Shown here in pieces: positions 18,450-28,025 of a stretch of DNA of 64,000 nt; position 1 is the first letter of the stretch; each line of letters starts with the position of its first letter. The position numbers were made by a program, and so were the translations under genes. The notes below the pieces were generated by a model that searched no databases, was not told the DNA's origin, and was given only the letters and a program-made list of their open reading frames with translations. The DNA lies in assembly GCA_017468465.1 (NCBI GenBank), contig JAFUIN010000008.1, positions 1 through 64,000 of the forward strand. The letters run 5' to 3'. This DNA comes from Clostridia bacterium. GTDB lineage: Bacteria; Bacillota; Clostridia; UMGS1840.

Positions 18450-19604
18450 TTGGGTCGGAACCGTTGGATGGCAGCCATGAAACTGAAATTCAAAATAAAC
18501 TGGCGGAATATGGACCATATTTTTTTGCTGACCCTTCTGGCACTCACCGCATACGGTCTGGTGATGGTGTTTTCCGCATCCGCTCCCAGCGCCTTCTACA
18601 TTAAAGAAGACAGCATGTATTTTTTCAAAAACCAGGCACTGTGGTCCGTAGTTGGCTTTGGTGTGATGTTTTTGTTTTCTGCCATCGACTATAAATTCCT
18701 AAAGAAGCTCATTCTTCCTATTTATGTGTTTGGGTTGATACTCCTTTTGGGTGTTGCCGTGTTCGGCAAAACCATCAACGGTGCAAAAAGATGGCTGGAC
18801 TTTGGTTTTTCCACCATTCAGCCCTCAGAATTTGTGAAAATCACCATTGTGATGGCGTGCGCACTGCTGTTGGCAGAAGTCAAAACCATTTCTGTCAAAA
18901 AAACGCTGGTGCATCTGGTAGGCTGTGGGTTGATTATTCTTCTGCCCGCCATTTTCCTGTTGTTTCAGCCTCATTTTTCTGCAATTATCATCATTTGTTT
19001 AACAGTTGGTGTAATGATGCTGGCTGCCGGAATTCCGTTTCGTATTTTTTCGGGCATTGCAGCCCTGGCTGTAGTATTAGGCGGCATTTTTATTCTTCTG
19101 GAGCCCTACCGTTTACAGCGTGTCCTATCCTTTATCGACCCCTTTGCCGATAAAACCGGTTCCGGCTGGCAGGCAGTGCAGTCTCTTTACGCAATCGGAA
19201 GCGGAGGCTTTTCCGGCTTGGGCCTTGGCAGAAGCCGACAGAAGTTTTTATACATTCCCGAGCCGCAAAACGACTTCATTTTCTCCATTGCCTGTGAAGA
19301 GCTCGGCTTTTTGGGTGCATTGGCAGTCTTGCTTCTGTTTGCACTGCTTTTGTATCGTGCAGTCCGCATTGCCATGAGAGCACCCGACCGTTATTCCATG
19401 CTGTTAACCTTTGGGTTAATTTCTTTGACCATTGTTCAGGTGCTTTTGAATCTGGGCGTTGCAACTTCGTCCATTCCGCCAACAGGGATTCCCCTGCCCT
19501 TCTTTTCCGCAGGCGGAAGCTCCTTTGTGTTCCAGATGATGTCGATGGGAATGATTCTAAACATTTCCTCACAGCGAGATTCCGGAGAGCTGACCCACAT
19601 TTAA
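18450..19604 (+). CDS. ftsW: SEDS peptidoglycan polymerase FtsW
   Basis: The 384-residue protein, with about ten membrane segments, polymerises lipid II at the septum together with the class B PBP. Family marks: FSASAPSAFY near the first helix, KRWLDFGFSTIQPSEFVK, GSGWQAVQSLYAIGSGG, and the C-terminal PPTGIPLPFFSAGGSS. The start is uncertain: TTG 18450 lies 12 nt after AAAGGAGTG and is used here; ATG 18468 or 18477 would remove 6 or 9 residues but have no close ribosome site. It follows mraY directly, where murD usually sits in related clusters. SpoVE is the alternative name. Confidence 0.92.
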   Translation: MGRNRWMAAMKLKFKINWRNMDHIFLLTLLALTAYGLVMVFSASAPSAFYIKEDSMYFFKNQALWSVVGFGVMFLFSAIDYKFLKKLILPIYVFGLILLLGVAVFGKTINGAKRWLDFGFSTIQPSEFVKITIVMACALLLAEVKTISVKKTLVHLVGCGLIILLPAIFLLFQPHFSAIIIICLTVGVMMLAAGIPFRIFSGIAALAVVLGGIFILLEPYRLQRVLSFIDPFADKTGSGWQAVQSLYAIGSGGFSGLGLGRSRQKFLYIPEPQNDFIFSIACEELGFLGALAVLLLFALLLYRAVRIAMRAPDRYSMLLTFGLISLTIVQVLLNLGVATSSIPPTGIPLPFFSAGGSSFVFQMMSMGMILNISSQRDSGELTHI

Positions 19605-19629
19605 CCACAACTTGTTCAGGAGGCATTTT

Positions 19630-20727
19630 ATGAAAGTTCTGATTTCCGGCGGCGGAACTGCCGGACATATCAACCCCGCCATCGCCATTGGCACCTGCTT
19701 ACAAAAAATGGGTGCCCAGGTGATGTATGTTGGCTCTGACGGCAGCTTAGAGCAAAAGCTCTATGGAAAAACAGGATGCCCCTTTGCACAATTCTCCTCC
19801 AAAGGATTAAACCGAAAAAATCTCTTCAAAAATTTTGAGGTTCTGTCCACAGACTTCAAAGCATATATTCAAATTCAAAAACTCATCGAAGAATTTAAGC
19901 CCGATGTGGGAGTTTCCACAGGCGGCTACATCAGCGCCCTGTGCATGTATGCGCTGAAGAAAAAAAACATCCCTTTTTTGATTCACGAACAAAACGCCTA
20001 CCCCGGTCTTACCACCAAGCTGTTAAGCCGCTGGGCGAAAAAATATGCTGTTGCCTTTCGGGAAGCTGTTCCCCACCTGAAGCATCCTAACAGAGCAGTC
20101 ATCACCGGAAATCCTATTCGCCAGGAGTTTTTATCGGTAAATCGGAAAACCGCAAGAGAAGCTTTGGGAATTTCGATGGATGAAACTGTGATTCTATCCT
20201 TTGGCGGAAGTCTGGGTGCGCTTCGGTTAAACGAAGCCATTGCAAAACTGCTGCCAATGGCACAACAGGCAAAGCTTACATTTATTGTGGGAACAGGAAG
20301 CCGCTATCACGAGCAGTTTCTTTCACAAATTTCTACACAAATCAAACAAGACAAAAACATCAGAATTTTACAATACATCGACAATATGCCCCTCTACCTT
20401 GCCGCTTGTGATGTTGCCATCACCCGTGCAGGTGCAATGACAGTCTCCGAGCTTTGCGCGATCGGAAAGCCATCAATTTTAATTCCCTCTCCCAATGTTA
20501 CGGCAAACCACCAGGATAAAAACGCACAGGCATTGGTTTCGGCAGGAGCGGCTGTGAAAATTCCGGAAACAAAATTAACACCGGAGCACTTGTATCAAAC
20601 CATTTTAGATATTGTAAAAAATCCCACCAGAATGGAAACAATGAAACAAAACGCATTAAAGATTGCCATTACAGACGGGGACCAGAGAATTGCTTCTTTG
20701 GTCAGAGAAATCACATCCAAACAGTAA
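19630..20727 (+). CDS. murG: Lipid II synthase (UDP-GlcNAc transferase)
   Basis: The 365-residue membrane-associated GT-B enzyme adds GlcNAc to lipid I. The N-terminal G-loop is GGGTAGHINPA (7-17), the second G-loop is GGSLGALRLNEA (about 190), and ITRAGAMTVSEL is the donor-site motif with the conserved glutamate. ATG 19630 has CAGGAGGC upstream; the open frame back to 19612 is disregarded. Confidence 0.96.
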   Translation: MKVLISGGGTAGHINPAIAIGTCLQKMGAQVMYVGSDGSLEQKLYGKTGCPFAQFSSKGLNRKNLFKNFEVLSTDFKAYIQIQKLIEEFKPDVGVSTGGYISALCMYALKKKNIPFLIHEQNAYPGLTTKLLSRWAKKYAVAFREAVPHLKHPNRAVITGNPIRQEFLSVNRKTAREALGISMDETVILSFGGSLGALRLNEAIAKLLPMAQQAKLTFIVGTGSRYHEQFLSQISTQIKQDKNIRILQYIDNMPLYLAACDVAITRAGAMTVSELCAIGKPSILIPSPNVTANHQDKNAQALVSAGAAVKIPETKLTPEHLYQTILDIVKNPTRMETMKQNALKIAITDGDQRIASLVREITSKQ

Positions 20728-20780
20728 CAAATAAAAGCACCTTTCATATAATGGCAATATAGAAGAAAGGTGTGAAATCT

Positions 20781-22067
20781 ATGAAATACCTGATTGAGGG
20801 CGGAAAAAAACTTTCCGGCACAGTGAGGATTTCCGGCTCTAAAAATGCTGTATTGCCCATTCTTGCAGCAACCATCATTACCGGAAAAAAAACTGTGCTA
20901 AAAAACTGCCCCGATATTTCCGATGTGCATTGCACTGTTGATATTCTTAAATATTTAGGGTATGATGTTACGATAGACGGCTCTACCATAACCGTAGATT
21001 CCTCGAAAAAAAGCACTCCCGAAGTACCAAGGGAGTTAATGTGTCGCCTGCGTTCTTCCATTATATTTCTGGGTGCCTTCATCAACCGTTTTGGCTATGC
21101 AAAGCTGTTTCCGCCGGGCGGCTGTGAATTGGGCAAACGCCCCATTGACATTCATCTTTCCATGCTGTCACAAATGGGGGTTGACATTATAGAAGAAGAC
21201 TGTCGCATTGTCTGCACCACCCCGAAGCTCTCAGGCGGAGAATATCGTTTTTCCTTCCCCAGTGTAGGTGCTACCGAAAACGTAATGATTGCTGCCCTCA
21301 AGGCAGACGGTCCCGTGGTTTTGAAAAACCCGGCAAAAGAACCCGAAATTGTAGATCTGCAAAATTTTCTGTGTACTGCCGGCGCAAAAATCACCGGTGC
21401 AGGAACCGACACCATTACGGTTTACCCCACCAATTCGTTTCACGATTGTGAATATACCGTTTCATCAGACCGAATCGAAGCTGCAACCTATATGGCAATC
21501 GCCTCAGCGACCCGCAGCATGTTAACCCTCACCAATGCACCCTGTAAAGACCTTTTTAGAATGGCTGAAGCCATGGAGCAAATGGGTGTGTATGTGATGG
21601 AAAGCAATTCGCACACACTCACCGTCATTCCGCCAAAAAGACTAAAACCCGTCAGCATGATTACCACAATGCCCCATCCGGGATTTCCAACCGATGCCCA
21701 GGCACTGTTAATGGCAACCCTATTGAAAGCAGAAGGCTGCAGCATGATTGTAGAGAATATCTTTGAAAACCGCTATAATCATGTAGAAGAACTGAACAAA
21801 ATGGGTGCAAATGTTTTGGTAGACGGAAACACTGCTAAAATTTTTGGCGTGGAAACACTATTCGGCGCACAGGTATATGCCAGAGACCTTCGTGCAGGCG
21901 CAGCATTAGTGATTGCCGCACTTTGTGCAGAAGGCACCACGCTGATTCACAATGTGCACCACATTGAACGGGGCTATGAAAAGATGATTGAAAAGCTGAA
22001 TCTTATCGGTGCAAATGCAAAAGTCATCAACAGCAAGGAACAAACAGACGAACCATACAGTCTATAA
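20781..22067 (+). CDS. murA: UDP-GlcNAc 1-carboxyvinyltransferase, dcw copy
   Basis: The 428-residue enzyme catalyses the first committed step of peptidoglycan synthesis (PEP to UDP-GlcNAc); the active-site cysteine is the fosfomycin target. The loop PPGGCELGKRPID has Cys115, so it should be fosfomycin-sensitive in principle. The N-terminal KNAVLPI carries the conserved Lys22-Asn23 pair. Its start at 20781 has AGAAAGGTG upstream. A second paralogue lies at 47782, as is usual in low-GC Gram-positives (MurA/MurZ pairs). Confidence 0.96.
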   Translation: MKYLIEGGKKLSGTVRISGSKNAVLPILAATIITGKKTVLKNCPDISDVHCTVDILKYLGYDVTIDGSTITVDSSKKSTPEVPRELMCRLRSSIIFLGAFINRFGYAKLFPPGGCELGKRPIDIHLSMLSQMGVDIIEEDCRIVCTTPKLSGGEYRFSFPSVGATENVMIAALKADGPVVLKNPAKEPEIVDLQNFLCTAGAKITGAGTDTITVYPTNSFHDCEYTVSSDRIEAATYMAIASATRSMLTLTNAPCKDLFRMAEAMEQMGVYVMESNSHTLTVIPPKRLKPVSMITTMPHPGFPTDAQALLMATLLKAEGCSMIVENIFENRYNHVEELNKMGANVLVDGNTAKIFGVETLFGAQVYARDLRAGAALVIAALCAEGTTLIHNVHHIERGYEKMIEKLNLIGANAKVINSKEQTDEPYSL

Positions 22068-22120
22068 AATAGAAAAAAATTTTTTTGATAAATTACAGAT
22101 ACATAAAAATGGGGATTGAA

Positions 22121-22906
22121 ATGAATCAAAAAGAAGGGTTGGGCACTACCCATGCCCAACCGTTTGCCAAACGAACAAAACATAAAAAAAGCAAGGTGTT
22201 CAAAACCGTGATGCTGGTCAATTTGTTTTTAATCTTATTGATTGTAGCAATCGGTCTTTTAACGCCTGCTTTCTATATTCATGAAATCACTGTTACCGGC
22301 ACCGCCAGGCTAACACCTGCCAAGGTGATTGACGCCTCCGGCTTGGATGTTGGAAAAAACATTTTCACCTTCCGGACAAGCACGGTGGAGGAGAATATTT
22401 CTCATCTTTCCTTTGTGAAGGAAGCAAAGGTGCAGCGGCAATTTCCCGATAAAGTAGCAGTCATTATTACAGAGCGAAAGCCGATTGCCCAGGTGCTTTG
22501 CGGAGAATCCCTCAACATCGTGGTGGATGAGCTGGGAAAAATTTTAGATACCACCAGCGAAAGTGCAAAATATGGGGTTCCGGTCATTGAGGGGCTGTTT
22601 GTAGAGCAATTTGAAGTAGGGCAGGAAACCACCACCTCCGAAAAAGAGGATTTTGAAAAGCTGTTGACACTTTCCAAGGAGCTTTCGGAAAACAACATCA
22701 TTGACCAGATTGCAAAAATTTCACTGGAAAAAAGTGAAATTTATCTTACATTTCAAAATGGCGTTACCTGCGATATCGGAAACGGAAAAAATGCTTCCTA
22801 TAAAATCCGTTTTCTAAAAGAAGTCGTTCAGAAAATTCCAAAAGGAAAAACAGGGACAATAGAATTTATAGATGAATATAAGGCGGTGTTCAAAGAAAAT
22901 GAATAA
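22121..22906 (+). CDS. divIB: Cell division protein DivIB/FtsQ
   Basis: The 261-residue bitopic protein has a basic cytoplasmic segment, one membrane helix (about 30-52), a POTRA domain beginning YIHEITVTGTARLTPAKV, and a beta domain ending in the typical GTIEFIDEY strand. It forms the DivIB-DivIC-FtsL complex that licenses the septal synthase. The ATG at 22121 follows GGGGATT; ATG 22109 and the upstream TTG are less likely. The first codons contain a perfect 9-bp inverted repeat (22137-22161). The 3' end overlaps the next gene by 8 nt. Confidence 0.9.
   Translation: MNQKEGLGTTHAQPFAKRTKHKKSKVFKTVMLVNLFLILLIVAIGLLTPAFYIHEITVTGTARLTPAKVIDASGLDVGKNIFTFRTSTVEENISHLSFVKEAKVQRQFPDKVAVIITERKPIAQVLCGESLNIVVDELGKILDTTSESAKYGVPVIEGLFVEQFEVGQETTTSEKEDFEKLLTLSKELSENNIIDQIAKISLEKSEIYLTFQNGVTCDIGNGKNASYKIRFLKEVVQKIPKGKTGTIEFIDEYKAVFKENE
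22137..22161 (+). other. Hairpin within the first codons of divIB
   Basis: GGTTGGGCA-N7-TGCCCAACC: a perfect 9-bp GC-rich stem, 16 nt after the start codon, in an otherwise AT-rich context. In the mRNA it would sit at the edge of the initiating ribosome's footprint. Confidence 0.5.
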
Positions 22907-23627
22907 CAAGTGGAAAATTCAATTATCAGTCGGTTTAATCTGTATGATTCTGGGCTTTGCCATTACCATACAGTTCCGCAGTGTGCAAAAAAACAACGGT
23001 GCCGGCACCATCAGCGGACTTCGTGCTGCCGAAATCCAAAGCATGTACCAAAAAGAAAAAGAAAAAAATGAAGCACTTTATATTGACTACGAACGAATCA
23101 AAAACGATTTGGACCAATATAAAGACGCCATTAACGACACCAACGCCACCACCAAGCTGATGAAAGAACAGCTGGACAATGCCGAAATTCTTGCAGGAAT
23201 GAAAGAAGTAGAAGGCCCCGGCGTTGTGGTAAAAATGAGCGACGGCACAAAAACACCCCTTCCCGGTGAATCGGAAAGCCTATACTGGCTGCACGATTCC
23301 GATTTGTTGCTGGTTATCAACGAGTTAAAAGATGCCGGTGCAGAAGCAATTTCGGTAAATGGAGAACGGTTGATTTCCACCTCGGAGGTGCGTTGTGTGG
23401 GTTCGGTTCTTAGTGTCAACAACGTAAGAACCGGTGCTCCCTTTATCATCAATGCAATCGGCGACCCGAAAACATTGGAATCTGCGTTGCTTTTTAAGGG
23501 TGGTGTTGTTGCAGACATCGCTTCCTATTGCGAGGTAGACGTAAAAACAGCCGACAAGGTGACTGTACCCGCCTATAAGGGTGCCGTTAACTTCAAATAT
23601 GCAACTCCCACCACTGTGAAAAAATAA
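22899..23627 (+). CDS. DUF881 family protein (YlxW/YlxX-like)
   Basis: The 242-residue protein has an N-terminal membrane anchor (about 8-25), a coiled coil (about 45-95) and the DUF881 globular domain with VEGPGVVVKMSDG, VNELK-type helix, AEAISVNGERL and NGAPFIINAIGDP-like motifs. Members sit between divIB and ftsZ in Bacillota and are thought to act in division, but the mechanism is unknown. ATG 22899 overlaps the divIB stop; AAGGCGG lies about 10 nt upstream. Confidence 0.88.
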   Translation: MNNKWKIQLSVGLICMILGFAITIQFRSVQKNNGAGTISGLRAAEIQSMYQKEKEKNEALYIDYERIKNDLDQYKDAINDTNATTKLMKEQLDNAEILAGMKEVEGPGVVVKMSDGTKTPLPGESESLYWLHDSDLLLVINELKDAGAEAISVNGERLISTSEVRCVGSVLSVNNVRTGAPFIINAIGDPKTLESALLFKGGVVADIASYCEVDVKTADKVTVPAYKGAVNFKYATPTTVKK

Positions 23628-23645
23628 CGAAAGGCGGTTAGTGCT

Positions 23646-24008
23646 ATGCTCCTTCCCATTTTAGGTCTTATTATCGGCTGCCTGGCAGCATATTTTCTTC
23701 CTTGGAATGTAAACCCCGCATATTCTGTCTATGTAGCCATCGCCATTCTGGCTGCGCTGGATTCGGTTCTGGGCGGTATTTCAGCCATTGTTAACAAAAA
23801 ATTCTCCATGGAAATTTTCCTGTCCGGCTTTTTTGGTAACGCCCTGCTTGCAGCATTTATTATCTTTCTTGGCGAAAAGCTGGGACTGGATTTATACATT
23901 GCGGTGGTTGTGGTATTCGGAACCCGACTCTTCCAGAATTTTGCTGTAATCCGCAGAACCTACATTGTGCAGCGGAACAAAAAACACGAAGCAAAGAGCG
24001 AAAATTAG
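23646..24008 (+). CDS. sbp: Small basic protein Sbp (DUF1290)
   Basis: The 120-residue membrane protein has three hydrophobic segments (about 3-20, 29-45 and 56-100 with a break) and a basic C-terminus. The NKKFSMEIFLSGFFGNALLAA segment is the family core. It is known as sbp in Bacillus, upstream of ftsA-ftsZ; the role is unknown. Here ftsZ follows directly, with no ftsA between them. The ribosome site is AAAGGCGG. Confidence 0.88.
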   Translation: MLLPILGLIIGCLAAYFLPWNVNPAYSVYVAIAILAALDSVLGGISAIVNKKFSMEIFLSGFFGNALLAAFIIFLGEKLGLDLYIAVVVVFGTRLFQNFAVIRRTYIVQRNKKHEAKSEN

Positions 24009-24053
24009 CCCTTCTGTTTTCGTAAGAAAATTTCATATTTTTTCAGTTTTCGC

Positions 24054-24082
24054 TTGCTTTTTTCAAAAAATGGTGCTATAAT
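24054..24082 (+). promoter_or_regulatory. Promoter of ftsZ
   Basis: TTGCTT (24054-24059), 17-nt spacer, TATAAT (24077-24082). It gives ftsZ a transcript of its own with a leader of about 85 nt. Confidence 0.85.
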
Positions 24083-24172
24083 ACAAGAATAGTATGTATT
24101 CGTGTGCATAAATTTAATATATTTCGCAAATTTTCTATGAATCAGTGAGATACATTAGGAGGTATTTTCAAA

Positions 24173-25288
24173 ATGGCATACCGTAACGAATTAGACACAT
24201 TCGCAAAAATTAAAGTAGTTGGAGTGGGCGGTGCCGGCAACAATGCTGTAAACAACATGGTTGACCACAATATGGACAAGGTTGAGTTTGTTGCCATCAA
24301 TACCGATAATCAGGCGTTACATAACTCCAAAGCGCAAATTAAGCTTCGCATCGGTGAAAAAGTTACCAAAGGCTTGGGTGCCGGTGCAAATCCCGAAATG
24401 GGCGAAAAAGCTGCTGAAGAAAACAGAGAAGAAATTGCTGCTGCACTCTCCGGCGCTGATATGGTATTTGTTGCTGCCGGTATGGGCGGCGGAACCGGAA
24501 CCGGTGCTGCACCGGTGGTTGCATCCATTGCAAAAGAAATGGGCATCTTAACTGTTGGTGTTGTAACCAAGCCCTTTGCTTTTGAAGGTATGAAGCGCGG
24601 CAATGCAGCAAAAAAAGGCGTTGAAAACTTAAAAGAATATGTTGATGCTTTAATCGTTATCCCCAATGACAAGCTTTTAAGCATTGTGGATAAAACCACC
24701 ACCTTCCAGGAATCCTTCCGCATTGCTGACGATGTGCTTCGCCAGGGTGTTCAGGGGATTTCCGATGTTATCGTTGTACCCGGCTTAATCAACTGTGACT
24801 TTGCCGATGTTAAAACCATTATGAAAAACACCGGTTATGCTCACATGGGATCCGGCTGTGCAAGTGGTGACAATCGTGCAGAAGAAGCTGCAAAAGCTGC
24901 AATTTCCAGCCCGCTTTTGGAAACCACCATCGACGGTGCAAAAGGCGTGCTTGTAAATATCACCGGTGGTTCCAATATGTCCCTCATTGAAGCAAGCCAG
25001 GCGGCTTCCTTAGTTCAGGAACATGTTGACCCGGATGCAAACTTAATTTTCGGTGCTGTGATTGACGAAAACTTGAAAGACGAAATCAAAGTTACGGTTA
25101 TTGCAACCGGCTTTGCAACCAGAGAAGTGTTCAAAGATACTTTCTTCACCTCTTCTATGAACAAACCGAAACAGGAAGAAAAGGCAACTGCTCCGTTAGA
25201 CACTCCTTCCTTTATGCAAACCTCTCAGTCTCAGGAAAGAAAAACCGCAGAGCTGGATGTTCCGGAATGGATGAGCGGCTTAAACTAA
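24173..25288 (+). CDS. ftsZ: Cell division GTPase FtsZ
   Basis: The 371-residue tubulin homologue forms the Z-ring. Seen: [11 protein letters not shown] at 17-27, tubulin signature GGGTGTG at 105-111, NxxD-type T7 loop [11 protein letters not shown], a short variable linker (about 320-355) and a C-terminal peptide LDVPEWM that would bind membrane-tethering partners. The linker is short compared with many Clostridia. The ribosome site TAGGAGGT is strong. Confidence 0.98.
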   Translation: MAYRNELDTFAKIKVVGVGGAGNNAVNNMVDHNMDKVEFVAINTDNQALHNSKAQIKLRIGEKVTKGLGAGANPEMGEKAAEENREEIAAALSGADMVFVAAGMGGGTGTGAAPVVASIAKEMGILTVGVVTKPFAFEGMKRGNAAKKGVENLKEYVDALIVIPNDKLLSIVDKTTTFQESFRIADDVLRQGVQGISDVIVVPGLINCDFADVKTIMKNTGYAHMGSGCASGDNRAEEAAKAAISSPLLETTIDGAKGVLVNITGGSNMSLIEASQAASLVQEHVDPDANLIFGAVIDENLKDEIKVTVIATGFATREVFKDTFFTSSMNKPKQEEKATAPLDTPSFMQTSQSQERKTAELDVPEWMSGLN

Positions 25289-25304
25289 ATCCGATAAACG
25301 TAGT

Positions 25305-25342
25305 AAAAAAGGCTATGACAAATGCTGTCATAGCCTTTTTTG
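25305..25342 (+). terminator. Terminator of ftsZ / end of dcw cluster
   Basis: AAAAAAGGCTATGACA / TGTCATAGCCTTTTTT, a perfect stem with 5-nt loop and T-run. The A-run on the other arm means it could also serve the convergent DUF6514 gene. Confidence 0.9.
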
Positions 25343-25367
25343 ATGCCCTGCTACGGTTCCATGCTGT

Positions 25368-25622
25368 TTACAAATAATTTTCCAGCGTTTCTTTCAGCGC
25401 AATGGGAAATACACTCTCTTCGGCAAACAATTTGACAATTTTGTAAGCCTGATGTTTTGTTCCCAAAAAGAACGCTTTTTCCCGTTCTGTTTCTCTGTTG
25501 CATTTGCAAAGAATTTCAATTTGGTGACGATTTGGAGCATGTGTAATGAGCCGGTAGGTCAAAAAATAACATTTGTCCCGAAACAAAACCCGTTTCTTTG
25601 CAACGGTGGTTTCCATAACCAT
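25368..25622 (-). CDS. DUF6514-like small protein
   Basis: The 84-residue protein is predicted beta-rich with a C-terminal helix. The end (AEESVFPIALKETLENYL) matches my memory of the DUF6514 family of Clostridia, whose role is unknown. The ATG follows AAAGGAAT, and a good promoter lies upstream. It converges on ftsZ, with a shared terminator between. Confidence 0.7.
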   Translation of the reverse strand: MVMETTVAKKRVLFRDKCYFLTYRLITHAPNRHQIEILCKCNRETEREKAFFLGTKHQAYKIVKLFAEESVFPIALKETLENYL

Positions 25623-25724
25623 ATGAACATTCCTTTCTGATTTTTCTAAAAGCTTACAAAAAAATTCTCAATTTGTATCCGCTAAATTTTTCCGAAATAT
25701 GTCAAGGCTGACAAGCTTTTCTTC

Positions 25725-25753
25725 ATTGTAGCACACAATTTCTATCGATTCAA
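25725..25753 (-). promoter_or_regulatory. Promoter of the DUF6514-like gene
   Basis: Minus strand TTGAAT (25748-25753), 17-nt spacer, TACAAT (25725-25730). The leader of about 100 nt shows no clear regulatory structure. Confidence 0.75.
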
Positions 25754-25893
25754 CCCAAAAAAAGCACCGTTTTAACACCAAAAATCCTCTAAATCCACCA
25801 AAAAACAACAATTTTTTATATAGTATCCTCTTACATTTTGAAATAAGAACAGCAAGTCCCGCAAGAAATACGACGGTTTTTCACAAAAACACC

Positions 25894-25922
25894 TTGAATT
25901 TACAGACGAAATCGTGTATAAT
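25894..25922 (+). promoter_or_regulatory. Promoter of the HAD-hflX-mtaD-azlCD gene run
   Basis: TTGAAT (25894-25899), 17-nt spacer, TATAAT (25917-25922). No terminator is seen until 31495, so it may serve all seven following genes. Confidence 0.8.
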
Positions 25923-25973
25923 AATGATGTATGCATATTTTGCAGGACAACCAAACGAAAGGAACTATTACCT

Positions 25974-26792
25974 ATGAAATTTGACGGAATCACCATCGTT
26001 TCCGATATGGATGGAACCCTCCTCAAAGAAGACAAAACAATTTCTCAAAAAAATCTGGATGCCATCCGCTATTTTCAAGAAAATGGCGGCAGCTTTACCA
26101 TTGCATCGGGACGGGTTTATCAATCGGTTGCCTGCTATTACGAGGAGCTTCGCCCCCGTCTTCCCATTATTTCGCACAATGGCGGTGTCATCACCGACCC
26201 CATTACTCATAAACCGCTCTACTGCAAGCTATTGGAAGGCCCTTACCGTGAAATTGCAAACGAAATTCACCGCCAGTTCCCCTGGCTGGGCATCGAGGGC
26301 TTTACCCCATCACAAATTTTATTTTTTACCGATAATCCCTATGTAAGAAAGCACATTAACGACGAAAAACTGTTTCCCGATAATCAAATCCAGTGGCATT
26401 CCTTAGACGAAGAAACAGAAGAATGGTGCAAAATTCTCTTTGCCTGCGAAACCGACCAGGCAGACGAATTGGAAAAGCATTTGCCGCCGCTCTACCCTGC
26501 GTATCATTTTGTCAGAAGCGAAGCCCATTATTTTGAACTGCTTCCGCCGGGTGTCAACAAAGGGACTGCGCTGGCAGAATTGTTGAAAATTTGTCAACTG
26601 AATGCTGATAAATGCTATGCTGTGGGAGATAATATGAACGACAAAGAGCTTCTTAGCGTGGCAGGCATCGGTGTTGCTGTCAAAAATGCGTCGGAAGGCC
26701 TCAGGCAACTGGCAGACATCGTACTCGACGCCACCAACGAAGAAGATGCAATCTCCCACCTCATCGAAATGATTGATAAAGGAACGGTATAA
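25974..26792 (+). CDS. Cof-type HAD superfamily phosphatase
   Basis: The 272-residue cytoplasmic hydrolase dephosphorylates sugar phosphates or similar small metabolites. Motif I is SDMDGTLLKEDK with the nucleophilic and acid/base aspartates, motif II is IASGR, the conserved lysine lies in NKGTAL, and motif IV is GDNMNDKELL. A C2B-type cap lies between motifs II and III. ATG 25974 has AAAGGAAC upstream; the open frame back to 25914 overlaps the promoter and is rejected. The substrate cannot be inferred. It is followed by hflX with no gap (stop TAA, then ATG). Confidence 0.92.
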   Translation: MKFDGITIVSDMDGTLLKEDKTISQKNLDAIRYFQENGGSFTIASGRVYQSVACYYEELRPRLPIISHNGGVITDPITHKPLYCKLLEGPYREIANEIHRQFPWLGIEGFTPSQILFFTDNPYVRKHINDEKLFPDNQIQWHSLDEETEEWCKILFACETDQADELEKHLPPLYPAYHFVRSEAHYFELLPPGVNKGTALAELLKICQLNADKCYAVGDNMNDKELLSVAGIGVAVKNASEGLRQLADIVLDATNEEDAISHLIEMIDKGTV

Positions 26793-28025
26793 ATGGAGCA
26801 AAAATTAGAAAAATGTATTGTTTGCGGAGTCTTTTACGGAACCGGAAAATTGGAAGATTCCGACCCGGAATCTTTAGAAGAATTAAAAGCCCTGTGCGAA
26901 GCATCGGGTGCTGTTGTGGTAGGCGAAATTACACAAAACAGAGAAGCACCGGACTCCCGCACCGTGATTGGAAAAGGGAAAATTGAAGAATTGAAAAACG
27001 CCATTTTGGAGCTGGATGCTAACCTGGTGGTATTTGACTGTGAGCTTTCCGGCTCTCATACCAGAAATATTGAAGAAGAGCTGAATGCCAGAGTCATCGA
27101 CCGTTCCCGTCTGATTTTAGATATTTTTGCCCTTCGTGCCACAACCCGTGAGGGGAAATGCCAGGTAGAGCTGGCACAACTGTTATATCACCTGCCTCGC
27201 CTGTCCGGCATCGGCACCTCCCTGTCTCGTCTGGGTGGTGGAATCGGCACCAGAGGTCCCGGAGAAACCCAGTTGGAAACCGACAAACGTCACATCCGGG
27301 AACGCATTTCCAATTTACGAAACGAACTTAAGGAAATCGAAAAAAACAGGGAAACCCAGCGCAAACAGCGCACCAAAAACGAAGTGACAAACATTGCTTT
27401 GGTGGGTTACACCAATGCCGGAAAATCTTCTCTCCTAAACGCTTTAACCGGCTCGGAGCAATATGTGGAGGATATGCTCTTTGCAACCTTGGACCCTCTC
27501 TCCAAAAAGCTTACACTAAAGGATGACCGTCCTGCTGTTTTAACCGATACGGTAGGATTTATCCGGAAGCTTCCTCATCACCTGGTGGAAGCCTTCAAAT
27601 CCACGTTGGAGGTCTGTACCACAGCGGATTTACTGCTCCACGTGATGGACGCCACCGACCCCAATCTTTCCAACCACAAAAAAACGGTGGAAAATTTACT
27701 CAAGGATCTGGGTGCCGAAGCAAAACCCATTCTTTCGGTGTATAACAAAGCAGATTCCTTATCTGAAGAATTTATCTCGGAAAAAGACAGCATCTTAATT
27801 TCTGCAAAAACAGGCTTTCAGCTGGAAGAGCTGATGCAGAAAATCACCGATATGACCCGCACGACAGAAGTGGAAAAGGTGGTAAAAATCCCTTATGATA
27901 AATCCCATTTGGTTGCAAGAATCCACGAAAACTTAAAAGTTCTTGACATTTCTTACGAAAACGAATATCAAGTATTAACCGTATACGGAAAAGAGGAGCT
28001 GATTGCCCCCTATGAGCAGTTATAA
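26793..28025 (+). CDS. hflX: Ribosome-associated GTPase HflX
   Basis: The 410-residue GTPase splits or rescues stalled ribosomes under stress. The N-terminal HflX domain has VIGKGKIEEL and DCELSGSHTRNIEE; then comes GGIGTRGPGETQLETDKR, a helical linker, and the G domain with G1 GYTNAGKSS, G3 DTVGFI and G4 NKAD. The start codon directly abuts the HAD stop. It overlaps the next gene by 14 nt, so translation is coupled. Confidence 0.95.
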   Translation: MEQKLEKCIVCGVFYGTGKLEDSDPESLEELKALCEASGAVVVGEITQNREAPDSRTVIGKGKIEELKNAILELDANLVVFDCELSGSHTRNIEEELNARVIDRSRLILDIFALRATTREGKCQVELAQLLYHLPRLSGIGTSLSRLGGGIGTRGPGETQLETDKRHIRERISNLRNELKEIEKNRETQRKQRTKNEVTNIALVGYTNAGKSSLLNALTGSEQYVEDMLFATLDPLSKKLTLKDDRPAVLTDTVGFIRKLPHHLVEAFKSTLEVCTTADLLLHVMDATDPNLSNHKKTVENLLKDLGAEAKPILSVYNKADSLSEEFISEKDSILISAKTGFQLEELMQKITDMTRTTEVEKVVKIPYDKSHLVARIHENLKVLDISYENEYQVLTVYGKEELIAPYEQL

